A DNA stretch of 64,000 nucleotides from assembly GCA_937888905.1 (NCBI GenBank), contig CALATA010000001.1, positions 1 to 64,000 of the forward strand. The letters run 5' to 3'. Both the position numbers and the translations under genes were made by a program. This DNA is from Terrimonas sp937888905. Lineage in GTDB: Bacteria > Bacteroidota > Bacteroidia > Chitinophagales > Chitinophagaceae. The notes beneath the pieces are model-generated. The model made no database searches, was not told where the DNA came from, and saw only the letters and a program-made list of their open reading frames with translations. Positions 44,074-52,125 of this stretch are shown one piece after another (position 1 is the first letter of the stretch; each line of letters begins with the position of its first letter).

Positions 44074-45447
44074 ATGGCCAGTATCGCTTCGCTTCAGCAA
44101 CTGCGTGATTATTTCAATGCAGGCCACACGCGCTCTTATGCATTTCGCCGCCAGCAATTGCAGGCGTTGAAAAAAGCTGTGCAAACACACGAGGACGCGT
44201 TGCAGGCGGCGTTATACCAGGATCTGCACAAAAGCCCCGAAGAAGCATGGGTAACAGAGACCGGTTTTTTACTCAACGAAATCAATTATGCCATCCGCCA
44301 TCTGCGTGAGTGGATGGAGCCAAAGAAAGTGGGCACCAACCTCCTCAATCTTCCCTCGGGCAGCAGCATTCATGCGGAACCCTTGGGCGTTGTATTGATT
44401 GTGGCTCCATGGAATTATCCGTTGCAGTTATTGCTCACGCCTTTGGTGGGTGCCATCGCTGCGGGCAATTGCGTAGTACTGAAGGCAAGCGAGTTTGCGC
44501 CTGCCACTGCTGCGGTCATAAAAAAAATGATCGCGGATTTTTTCGATCCTTCTTATATTCTTTATACTGAAGGCAATGGTGCTGAAGTAGTGCCGGCCAT
44601 GATGAATAATTTTCGCTTCGATCATGTATTCTACACTGGCAGCACGACCGTTGGCAAGCTGGTGTATAAAATGGCGGCTGAAAAACTGGTGCCGGTTACT
44701 TTGGAACTCGGCGGCAAAAGCCCCTGCGTGATCGAAGCGGATGCAGATTTAAAAGTGGCGGCGCGCCGTATCGCCATGACCAAATTTTCCAACGCCGGTC
44801 AGATGTGCATCGCCGTCGATTATGTATTGATCCACGAATCGGTAAAAGATAAATGGGTGGAGGAGATGAAGAAAGCGTTGAAAATATTTTTCTCGGGTAA
44901 CCCCGAACAAAGCCACGAGTACGGACGCATCATCAATCATCGTCAGTACGATCGCATCAGTGGTTATCTGCAACAGGGAAAACTGTTGCATGGCGGTAAA
45001 CAAAACCGCGATACACTTTATATAGAACCAACACTGCTGACGGATATTTCAACAGGTGCTTCCGTAATGGAAGAAGAAATATTTGGTCCCGTACTACCGG
45101 TAATCGGATTTAACGATAAGAAAGAAGCGCTCGATATCATTGCGAAACATCCCGATCCGCTTGCGTTCTATGTTTATACATCGGACAAAAAGAAAGCAGC
45201 GCAGTGGTTGCAGGATGTGCCTTCGGGTAATGCATGTATCAATAACAGCAGCCTGCATGCCACCAATCATCATCTGCCTTTTGGTGGAAGAGGCAACAGC
45301 GGCATCGGCGCTTATCATGGTCATCACAGCTTTAATATATTCAGCCACCGGAAAGGTGTGTTGCGTACGCCCACCTGGTTTGATCCGGCAATGAAGTATC
45401 CTCCGTTCAAAGGGAAACTGAAATTGTTGAAATGGTTAGTAGGGTAA
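44074..45447 (+). CDS. aldehyde dehydrogenase, class 3-like
   Basis: The 457-residue protein is an NAD(P)-dependent aldehyde dehydrogenase. It has APWNYPL with N114, ELGGKSP with the general base E211, and the nucleophile C245 in NAGQMCIA. The sequence and shorter length (no N-terminal extension) fit class 3 / coniferyl-type aldehyde dehydrogenases that oxidise medium-chain and aromatic aldehydes, including lipid-peroxidation products. That would fit the glutathione peroxidase 38 bases downstream, suggesting a shared stress role, though this is inference. It is cytosolic or membrane-attached by its hydrophobic C-terminus. Confidence 0.92.
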   Translation: MASIASLQQLRDYFNAGHTRSYAFRRQQLQALKKAVQTHEDALQAALYQDLHKSPEEAWVTETGFLLNEINYAIRHLREWMEPKKVGTNLLNLPSGSSIHAEPLGVVLIVAPWNYPLQLLLTPLVGAIAAGNCVVLKASEFAPATAAVIKKMIADFFDPSYILYTEGNGAEVVPAMMNNFRFDHVFYTGSTTVGKLVYKMAAEKLVPVTLELGGKSPCVIEADADLKVAARRIAMTKFSNAGQMCIAVDYVLIHESVKDKWVEEMKKALKIFFSGNPEQSHEYGRIINHRQYDRISGYLQQGKLLHGGKQNRDTLYIEPTLLTDISTGASVMEEEIFGPVLPVIGFNDKKEALDIIAKHPDPLAFYVYTSDKKKAAQWLQDVPSGNACINNSSLHATNHHLPFGGRGNSGIGAYHGHHSFNIFSHRKGVLRTPTWFDPAMKYPPFKGKLKLLKWLVG

Positions 45448-45485
45448 CCATATTCTAATTTTATTTTAATGTAAAATAACCGTGC

Positions 45486-46160
45486 ATGCGTAAACTAAAA
45501 AGGATTTTCGTTGTAGTATTAGTGCTGACGCTTGTTTTCGCTGCATATGTTATGATCGTAAACAGACATTCAACAGGTATGACAACAAGACAAAAGATCA
45601 TGAAGGCCATCTATCCGGCGCTGATGTTCTTTACTAAAAACAAAAAGAAAATGCACACATCAGAACATGCCCAACAGGCAGCGGTATCATTTTACTCATT
45701 GAAGTTTACCGGCAACGATCAGCAGGAATTTGATTTCAGCACCCTGAAAGGGAAAAAAGTATTGCTGGTCAACACGGCATCGGATTGTGGTTACACACCG
45801 CAATACGCCGATTTGCAGAAACTGTATGAAGAACAAAAAGACAAGCTGGTGATCATCGGGTTTCCGGCCAATGATTTTAAAGAGCAGGAGAAAGGATCTG
45901 ATGAAGATATCGCGCAGTTCTGCCAGCGCAATTTTGGTGTTACGTTTCCGCTGATGAAGAAGAGCGTGGTTGTTCCCGGCCAATCGCAGAACCCGGTATT
46001 TAAGTGGCTCACAGATCCGAAGCAAAACGGATGGAACAACACGGCACCCGAGTGGAATTTTTCCAAGTACCTGGTAGACGAAAAAGGAGAACTGTTGTAT
46101 TATTTCCCTCCCGGTATTTCGCCAACGGGGCCGGAGATACGAAAGGCATTGGCAGAGTAG
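45486..46160 (+). CDS. membrane-anchored glutathione peroxidase-family protein
   Basis: The 224-residue protein has an N-terminal hydrophobic anchor (about 7-24) and a 30-residue linker, then a glutathione-peroxidase domain. The active-site Cys is C101 (TASDCGYTPQY), with Q134 (FKEQE), W190 and N191 (EWNF) completing the tetrad. C146 (FCQRNFG) may be the resolving Cys of thioredoxin-dependent members. Such Cys enzymes reduce peroxides, mostly using thioredoxin. The usual Cys of the GFPCNQF motif is replaced by Ala (GFPANDF). The anchor suggests the domain faces the periplasm; a cytosolic-facing form is also possible. Confidence 0.87.
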   Translation: MRKLKRIFVVVLVLTLVFAAYVMIVNRHSTGMTTRQKIMKAIYPALMFFTKNKKKMHTSEHAQQAAVSFYSLKFTGNDQQEFDFSTLKGKKVLLVNTASDCGYTPQYADLQKLYEEQKDKLVIIGFPANDFKEQEKGSDEDIAQFCQRNFGVTFPLMKKSVVVPGQSQNPVFKWLTDPKQNGWNNTAPEWNFSKYLVDEKGELLYYFPPGISPTGPEIRKALAE

Positions 46161-46189
46161 TCCGGGCCTGATTATTGTGTTACTATATT

Positions 46190-46249
46190 GCCGGTAAGGC
46201 GAAAGGAAAGATGAAAATCGGTTTCTTCCGTCTTCCGGCTATTTTTTTA
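46190..46249 (+). terminator. terminator after the peroxidase gene
   Basis: GCCGG (46190-46194) pairs with CCGGC (46235-46239), with inner AAGGCGAAAGGAAA and TTTCTTCCGTCTT giving a long imperfect stem, followed by a run of seven T. No guanidine-riboswitch core was seen, so an attenuator for the next gene is possible but not proven. Confidence 0.7.
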
Positions 46250-46266
46250 TCATTAAAACATAGCGT

Positions 46267-46593
46267 ATGAGTTGGATTTTACTGATTATCGCAGGAATAT
46301 TTGAAGTGGGATTTGCCACCTGTCTCGGTAAGGCACGTGAAGCAGATACCAATACAACTTTATGGATGACCGGCTTTTTCATTTGCCTGGGTCTGAGTAT
46401 GTATTTACTTTACAAAGCTTCCCTGGAGATTCCGTTAGGTACAGCTTATGCAGTATGGACAGGCATTGGTGCCGTAGGCACCGTATTGATCGGCATTTTT
46501 GTATTCAAGGAGCCGTATAGTTTTCTGCGGATCCTTTTTCTCTGCACACTCGTCGGATCGATTGTCGGTCTGAAGATGGTGTCTTCTCACTGA
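46267..46593 (+). CDS. SMR family transporter (SugE/Gdx-like)
   Basis: The 108-residue protein has four membrane spans and the key glutamate E13 in the first (IIAGIFEVGFA), as in small multidrug resistance proteins that exchange protons for cationic drugs or guanidinium. The sequence (YAVWTGIGAVGTVLIGIF) is closest to the SugE/Gdx branch by appearance. SMR proteins often work as pairs, but a single gene is present here, so a homodimer is likely. Its end overlaps the convergent MutS-like gene by seven bases. Confidence 0.9.
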   Translation: MSWILLIIAGIFEVGFATCLGKAREADTNTTLWMTGFFICLGLSMYLLYKASLEIPLGTAYAVWTGIGAVGTVLIGIFVFKEPYSFLRILFLCTLVGSIVGLKMVSSH

Positions 46594-48395
46594 TCCCCTT
46601 CTATTACACCCATTTTTTTCATAAGAAACGACGCACTGAGTTTCGTACACACGCCTTGCTTGAGGCGATAGTCGAATAACAGTTCGTCGTTTTTTATTTC
46701 CGCTTCGAAACAATTATTCGCTATATATTCCGGGTACTCGCGGATCAGCTCCGCCACAATCACATCGTGAGTGGCAATGATGCCGAATGCACGCATACCC
46801 GCCAGTTTGCGGATAAGACCGATCGTGCCATTCCGCTTGTCATTGCTGTTGGTGCCGCGCAATATCTCATCCAGCAAAATAAAAGTTGGTTGCCCCAGCT
46901 CAAGATGCTGGATGATCGTTTGCAGCCTTTTCAATTCTGCATAGAAAAACGATTCGCTGTCTTGCAATGAATCCGTGATGCGCATGCTCACATATACATC
47001 AAACGGATAAAAAACAAAATTGCGGGCACACACCATACTGCCCGTACGCGCCAGCACCAGGTTGATGCCGACTGTGCGCAGGAAAGTGCTTTTCCCCGAC
47101 ATATTAGAGCCGGTGAGGATCACGAACTGCTGGCCATCAAAGGAAATGCTGTTGTTGACGCGTTTCTCTTCGCGGATCAGCGGATGTCCGAGATCGTCGG
47201 CAATCAGTGTTGGCGTTTTACTCAATTCCGGTTTACAGAAAGAAGGATTGTTATAAGCAAGATTTGCAAGACTGTTCAGCGCTTCCATTTCTCCCAGTAA
47301 CTTCAACCAGTCTTCTACCTGCGCACCCTGTTTGCGCTTCCATTTTTCCAGGTTATACAATACATGCACATGAAACTGAAACAGTCCATTAAGCAGGATA
47401 CTTACCAGCAGGTTCACCACCGTTTCCAGATAATTGAACAATGAGGCCAGTCGTGCGATGGACTGCGAAGCCGTGCGGCCTTCGGTCGTGATGCGCTGCT
47501 GCATCTGTTGCAGCAGCGGTGCATTGAACTGCTGTGTCTCGATCTGCTGCAACTGACCGGCGTATTGCTGCAATAATTTATTGACCGAAGTAGAAACGGA
47601 AAGATGTGCAGCAATGCGCCTGCCAAATCCGAAAGAGATCAGCAGGTTCACAATAAAGAGCACATACATTACATCGAATGCTTTGTCGCTGCCGGTGATA
47701 ACACCATAAACCATGCTACTCAGTAGCGCCAGCGGAAAGATCATCAGCAGGTAGTACGCGATTTTATTACGGAAGCCATCCGGCGATTTCAACCAGGCTT
47801 TGAGCTCGCGCAGTTCTTTTTCTTTTGTTTCGTGAATGCTTCCGTAGGCCTGCAGGTGCTGGCGGAACTCAAGCTTTTGTGCTAACTCCTGAATGGCTTC
47901 CTGCCGTCCGGGAATGTTGGAGGTATCGGGGTGTAATAATAATTGCGCAAGCGCATCGCGGCCGAAGGCCGTACTGCAACGGTTGAGGTAGGCATATAAT
48001 CCGCGTTCGCCAAACAGATCGAGATCGTAGGAATAAGAATGTTGCGGATCGGTGTAAGATGCGCCGCTGTCGTAAACGGATGGTGCGCCTTCCAGGAATT
48101 CTTTTTCATTTTTATTCAACCGCACCAATGCTTTATAAAAAGATGTGCGCATGTCGAGCTTGTCGTATATTCTTACAAGAATAAGAAAGGCCAGGATCGA
48201 TGCAACGGTACCGATGATGAAGGCGGTATCGCCGGTGCGCATGGATTTATAGCCAAGAAAAATAAAAAGACAGAAAAGGAAAAAGCGCAGGAAGCTCAGC
48301 AGGCGCAGCCGAGCATTCAGTTTGTTACCAATGGCTTCGTATTGTTGCAGCAGTGCAGCATACACGGCCGTACCGGACAGCGTGGATTGATTCAT
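46587..48395 (-). CDS. MutS-family ATPase with membrane segments
   Basis: The 602-residue protein ends in a MutS-type ABC ATPase. Walker A GSNMSGKST (429-437), Walker B FILLDE (505-510), the GTNSNDK loop (514-520) and ATHD (541-544) are all present. Residues 80-400 carry the helical lever-like core, without the N-terminal mismatch-binding domain. Uncommonly for MutS, there are four hydrophobic stretches (about 35-49, 56-76, 211-231 and 241-256), so it is probably an integral membrane protein. Whether it works on DNA is unknown; the ATPase is intact. It has no Smr nuclease tail, unlike MutS2. It is convergent with the SMR gene and 30 bases after dusB ends. Confidence 0.85.
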   Translation of the reverse strand: MNQSTLSGTAVYAALLQQYEAIGNKLNARLRLLSFLRFFLFCLFIFLGYKSMRTGDTAFIIGTVASILAFLILVRIYDKLDMRTSFYKALVRLNKNEKEFLEGAPSVYDSGASYTDPQHSYSYDLDLFGERGLYAYLNRCSTAFGRDALAQLLLHPDTSNIPGRQEAIQELAQKLEFRQHLQAYGSIHETKEKELRELKAWLKSPDGFRNKIAYYLLMIFPLALLSSMVYGVITGSDKAFDVMYVLFIVNLLISFGFGRRIAAHLSVSTSVNKLLQQYAGQLQQIETQQFNAPLLQQMQQRITTEGRTASQSIARLASLFNYLETVVNLLVSILLNGLFQFHVHVLYNLEKWKRKQGAQVEDWLKLLGEMEALNSLANLAYNNPSFCKPELSKTPTLIADDLGHPLIREEKRVNNSISFDGQQFVILTGSNMSGKSTFLRTVGINLVLARTGSMVCARNFVFYPFDVYVSMRITDSLQDSESFFYAELKRLQTIIQHLELGQPTFILLDEILRGTNSNDKRNGTIGLIRKLAGMRAFGIIATHDVIVAELIREYPEYIANNCFEAEIKNDELLFDYRLKQGVCTKLSASFLMKKMGVIEGDQ

Positions 48396-48425
48396 GGTAA
48401 AAATTAAAGCGCAGGGTGCCCGGGT

Positions 48426-49463
48426 TTATACCGGACATTTTTCATGATAATTGATCAGTTCGATCGGTGTTTTTTCGATCTCGTACCCTTCATATTTCAC
48501 GGCTATTTCATCAAGTACCGCATTGATCTCTTCTTCCGTTTTCAGGGTCACGAGGCGGTTGCGGTATTCTTTTATATTGGGCAGGCCTTTGAGATAGTTG
48601 GCGTAGTGACGGCGCATTTCGTTGATGCCCACCACAGGATTTTTCCATTCAACGCTTTTCTTCAGATGTTTGCGTACAACGCTGATGCGTTCGGTGATGG
48701 TGGGCGGCGTGTGGTGTTGTCCGGTTTTCATGAAATGATGGATCTCGCGGAAGATCCACGGATAACCGATTGCGGCGCGGCCGATCATGATGCCGTCGAC
48801 GCCATAACGGTTTTTGTATTCAACGGCTTTTTCAGGGCTGTCGATATCTCCGTTACCAAAAATGGGAATATGAATGCGCGGGTTGTTCTTTACTTTACCG
48901 ATAAGTGACCAGTCGGCTTCACCTTTGTACATCTGCGTGCGGGTGCGGCCGTGAATGGCGAGGGCTTTGATGCCCACATCCTGCAGGCGCTCTGCCACTT
49001 CTTCAATGTTGCGGGTATTATCGTCCCAGCCAAGGCGGGTCTTTACGGTTACGGGCAGGTTGGTAGACTTTACCACGGCATCGGTAAGGCGTACCATGAG
49101 GTCGATGTCTTTGAGCACACCGGCGCCGGCTCCGCGGAGGGCTACTTTTTTTACGGGGCAGCCGAAATTGATATCGAGCAGGTCCGGGTTGGTCACTTCC
49201 ACGATCTTGGCGGCCAGCGACAGGCTTTCCTCGTCGCCACCGAAAATCTGAATGCCCACGGGGCGCTCATAATCAAAGATATCGAGCTTGCGACGGCTCT
49301 TGATGGCGTCGCGGATGAGCCCTTCACTGCTGATGAATTCCGTGTACATGAGGTCTGCTCCGTTGTCTTTGCAGACAGCACGGAAAGGCGGGTCGCTCAC
49401 ATCTTCCATGGGCGCCAGCAGCAGGGGAAACTCGTTGAATGTAATGTTACCAATCTTTACCAT
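48426..49463 (-). CDS. dusB: tRNA-dihydrouridine synthase
   Basis: This FMN enzyme reduces uridine in the D-loop of tRNA. I start at 49463 (MVKIGNITFNEFPLLLAPME), giving 345 residues, since the family begins just before this strand; the frame runs 24 codons further with basic sequence of no known role. Motifs are LAPMEDVSD, FGCPVKK with catalytic C102, TVKTRLGWDD, and IFGNGDI with IMIGRAAIG for phosphate binding of FMN. Length and motifs are of the DusB type. Confidence 0.95.
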   Translation of the reverse strand: MVKIGNITFNEFPLLLAPMEDVSDPPFRAVCKDNGADLMYTEFISSEGLIRDAIKSRRKLDIFDYERPVGIQIFGGDEESLSLAAKIVEVTNPDLLDINFGCPVKKVALRGAGAGVLKDIDLMVRLTDAVVKSTNLPVTVKTRLGWDDNTRNIEEVAERLQDVGIKALAIHGRTRTQMYKGEADWSLIGKVKNNPRIHIPIFGNGDIDSPEKAVEYKNRYGVDGIMIGRAAIGYPWIFREIHHFMKTGQHHTPPTITERISVVRKHLKKSVEWKNPVVGINEMRRHYANYLKGLPNIKEYRNRLVTLKTEEEINAVLDEIAVKYEGYEIEKTPIELINYHEKCPV

Positions 49464-49550
49464 AATCCTACGCGGGCGCTTTACTTTGGACATCTGCCCG
49501 CACTCCTCTATTTTCGTGCCTGCAAATTTACACACTTATCACCGAAGTTT

Positions 49551-50462
49551 ATGGATCAGGATGCAAAAGGTATTTCGTGGCTGGCTGGCTTTTTAATGTT
49601 GATCTGCTTTGCGATCGCCGGGGCGGCTTTTGCCGCCACACTCGGCAATCTGGCGTGGCAAGCCCTTGTGCCTGAAGTGGATATCATCAAAGGCATGAAA
49701 GATCCTGCGCATAGCACCGCCTCCAAAATGGTGCAGGCACTTTATGCCGTGATGGGGTTTTTGCTGCCCGCCATTGCCACCGCCTGGTTTTTACACCGCA
49801 AACCGCTGAAATTGCTGGGCTTCCGCGGTCCAATCATGCCGCAGCAGGCCGCGCTTGTTGTCCTGATTATGCTGGCCGGCCTCGCCGCTTCGTCCGGATT
49901 GGGTTTTGTAGGGCATGAACTGCCTTACCCGGCTTCCTGGCGGGAATATTTCGTGAAACTGGAAAACAGCTATAACGACCAGGTAGCCGCGATCATGGGA
50001 TTGAACAGCCCCGGCGACTTTATTTTCTCCCTGGTGGTCATGGGTTTCCTGCCTGCCTTGTGCGAAGAAGCGCTGTTCCGCGCAGGTCTGCAACAATTCC
50101 TGACACGTTCCACCGGCAAGCCCTGGGTGGCCATCATCGTGGTGAGCATTTTATTCAGCCTCGTGCATTTGTCGGGTTTCGGATTTTTCTCCCGTCTCTT
50201 CCTCGGTATCGTGCTGGGCCTGATCTTTCAATACACCGGACGGCTCTGGCTTTGTGTGCTGGCGCATTTTGTAAACAATGCCATCGCCATCAGCGTGGTG
50301 TACTATATGAAAACGCAGGGTAAACCGATGGAAGTGATCATGCAGGACAACGGTGGCAGCTATTGGGGACTGCTGGCGATTCCGGTAGTAGTGATATTGC
50401 TGATGCGTTTACGCAATAAAACACCTCAACCGGCATCAACGGCCGGAGAGCTGCCCGCTTAA
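49551..50462 (+). CDS. CPBP family intramembrane metalloprotease
   Basis: The protein is 303 residues from the ATG at 49551. A longer frame reaching back to 48951 is just antisense to dusB. It has about eight membrane spans and the CPBP/Abi motifs: E172, E173 and R177 (CEEALFR), H206 (SLVHLSG) and H239 with N243 (LAHFVNN). These enzymes are related to Rce1 and may cut prenylated proteins or act in bacteriocin immunity, but the bacterial substrate is unknown. It starts a rightward set with cdsA (nine bases on) and psd. A TATTTTCG box near 49510 is a promoter candidate. Confidence 0.9.
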   Translation: MDQDAKGISWLAGFLMLICFAIAGAAFAATLGNLAWQALVPEVDIIKGMKDPAHSTASKMVQALYAVMGFLLPAIATAWFLHRKPLKLLGFRGPIMPQQAALVVLIMLAGLAASSGLGFVGHELPYPASWREYFVKLENSYNDQVAAIMGLNSPGDFIFSLVVMGFLPALCEEALFRAGLQQFLTRSTGKPWVAIIVVSILFSLVHLSGFGFFSRLFLGIVLGLIFQYTGRLWLCVLAHFVNNAIAISVVYYMKTQGKPMEVIMQDNGGSYWGLLAIPVVVILLMRLRNKTPQPASTAGELPA

Positions 50463-50471
50463 AACAACTAC

Positions 50472-51332
50472 ATGGCATTCAACTGGCAAACATTTACAAC
50501 CCGCGCCATTTCAGGACTCAGCTTCGCCGGCATCATGATCGCCGGTCTGCTGTGGAATGCATGGAGTTTTCTATTCTTATTTACCATCATACATTTTGGT
50601 TGCTGGCACGAATACCTGCGCCTGGTGGAACGGATAAGACAGGTACAATTTCATCCTTACACCAAACTCGGCTTCATGCTGCTGGGTTTTGGCGGTATGT
50701 TGTTGTTTGCCGGACATCCATACGATATAGCCGGTTACAGTATCAGGGGCAATGCATCTCTGCCGCTGACCATCGCCGGATTTGTATTGCTGGTGATTGG
50801 CATATTCAGGGAAAAAAGATTGCAGGTCAATGCATTTGGTATGGCCGCACTGGGTTGGTTATATATATCCCTGAGTTGGGGCCTGATGCTGGATCTGTAT
50901 GAAGACTGGGGCGCGATGCCTTATTTGATTCCGGTAGTACTGATCTTATCTATTTGGGTAAATGACACCATGGCTTATATCGTGGGATCGTTTATAGGAC
51001 GCACTCCGCTCACTTCCATTTCACCGAAAAAAACCTGGGAAGGCACAATCGGCGGTATGTTGCTGGCAATTATCGCCATCAGCGTACTGTTTCCGTTATT
51101 ATTTATCAAAGGCCGGATGCAGGTTTTTGACACAGGTCTTGTCGTGATCTCCGCACTGGCGGCCATATCTGGCACATTTGGCGATCTGCTGGAATCCTTG
51201 TTGAAACGGAAAGCCGGCGTGAAAGACAGCGGCAACATGATGCCCGGCCATGGAGGGTTTCTCGATCGTTTCGATTCATTGCTGCTCGCCACGCCTTGCT
51301 GCTGGCTGATCTATATGCTATTCAGGCACTGA
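50472..51332 (+). CDS. cdsA: phosphatidate cytidylyltransferase
   Basis: CdsA makes CDP-diacylglycerol from phosphatidate and CTP in the inner membrane, the branch point of phospholipid synthesis. The 286-residue protein has about eight spans and the C-terminal family signature near 242-266 (SLLKRKAGVKDSG, then PGHGGFLDRFDS). It is preceded by the CPBP protease gene and followed by psd, so the pair would control phosphatidylserine-to-phosphatidylethanolamine supply. The gene for phosphatidylserine synthase is not in the window. Confidence 0.95.
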   Translation: MAFNWQTFTTRAISGLSFAGIMIAGLLWNAWSFLFLFTIIHFGCWHEYLRLVERIRQVQFHPYTKLGFMLLGFGGMLLFAGHPYDIAGYSIRGNASLPLTIAGFVLLVIGIFREKRLQVNAFGMAALGWLYISLSWGLMLDLYEDWGAMPYLIPVVLILSIWVNDTMAYIVGSFIGRTPLTSISPKKTWEGTIGGMLLAIIAISVLFPLLFIKGRMQVFDTGLVVISALAAISGTFGDLLESLLKRKAGVKDSGNMMPGHGGFLDRFDSLLLATPCCWLIYMLFRH

Positions 51333-51365
51333 TCCGGCCATACAATATGGAAAAACACATTCCAC

Positions 51366-51373
51366 TATCTTTG
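51366..51373 (+). promoter_or_regulatory. -7 promoter box for psd
   Basis: TATCTTTG fits TAnnTTTG and lies 18 bases before the psd ATG at 51392. It overlaps the in-frame region upstream of that ATG. Confidence 0.6.
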
Positions 51374-51391
51374 CACCTCAATTTTAAAACA

Positions 51392-52048
51392 ATGACGATT
51401 CACAAAGAAGGTTCAGCCACAATCGCCATCACGGCCATCGTGTTTGCTGTTATCAACCTGCTTTCCTTTTACCTGCTCAGCTTCCAGGCGCCCGTGATCA
51501 GCGCGCTGATCTTTATCGCCACACTGGGCTTGCTGATTTTCATTATTTCGTTTTTCCGCATTCCCAAACGCACCTACACCGTTGGCGAAAACTACATCGT
51601 AGCACCCTGCGACGGTAAGGTGGTTGTGATCGAGGAAGTGCAGGCCGATGAATATTTCAATGACCGCCGCATACAGGTTTCTATTTTCATGAGCCCATTG
51701 AATGTACACGTTAACCGCAACCCCGTGACCGGTGAAGTAGTGTACAGCGAATACCACAAAGGCAAGTACCTCGTAGCCTGGCATCCCAAATCATCGACGG
51801 AGAATGAACGCCACACGGTCGTTTACCGCAAAGGAAATAAAGAAGTACTCACCAAGCAGATCGCCGGAGCACTCGCCAAACGTATTGTCAATTACGTGCA
51901 GCCTGGCCAGCAGGTGCGCCAGAATGATGAAATGGGATTCATCAAATTCGGTTCACGCGTAGATATCCTGCTTCCGCTAAATGCGAAAATCGTAACCAAA
52001 CTGGGCGATAAACCCAAAGGCGGCGTAACCGTGATCGCAGAATGGTAA
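51392..52048 (+). CDS. psd: phosphatidylserine decarboxylase (short, archaeal-like type)
   Basis: Psd makes phosphatidylethanolamine from phosphatidylserine with a self-made pyruvoyl group. From the ATG at 51392 it is 218 residues: two spans (about 10-55), SIFMSPLNVHVNRNPVTG near residue 100, and the processing motif FGSRVDILLP, where cleavage between G187 and S188 gives the pyruvoyl chain. An in-frame start at 51296 overlaps cdsA and precedes the promoter, so is not used. The short form without a long N-terminal domain is usual in Bacteroidota. Confidence 0.94.
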   Translation: MTIHKEGSATIAITAIVFAVINLLSFYLLSFQAPVISALIFIATLGLLIFIISFFRIPKRTYTVGENYIVAPCDGKVVVIEEVQADEYFNDRRIQVSIFMSPLNVHVNRNPVTGEVVYSEYHKGKYLVAWHPKSSTENERHTVVYRKGNKEVLTKQIAGALAKRIVNYVQPGQQVRQNDEMGFIKFGSRVDILLPLNAKIVTKLGDKPKGGVTVIAEW

Positions 52049-52069
52049 TTGCTTCCCAAAAGCTTTTTT

Positions 52070-52100
52070 AAATGTCCGGCTAAACCCGGACATTTTTTTT
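52070..52100 (+). terminator. intrinsic terminator after psd
   Basis: AAATGTCCGG (52070-52079) and CCGGACATTT (52086-52095) form a 10-bp stem, followed by a run of T. Confidence 0.93.
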
Positions 52101-52125
52101 GAGTCTTATATGAAATAAGTCTTTT

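Noticed and set aside
44023..44190. 56-codon extension of tadA
   Set aside because: It runs into the coding region of the divergent aldehyde dehydrogenase gene; TadA homology starts at the ATG at 44022.
46160..46266. Guanidine riboswitch before the SMR gene
   Set aside because: The SugE/Gdx-like product invites it, but the leader has no ACGR loops or ykkC core; the hairpin with T-run reads as a terminator.
48951..49550. 200-codon extension upstream of the CPBP protease start
   Set aside because: It is antisense to dusB; the protein-like start with membrane spans begins at 49551.
51296..51391. Longer N-terminus of psd beginning inside cdsA
   Set aside because: It precedes the promoter box at 51366-51373 and adds 32 residues not seen in the family.
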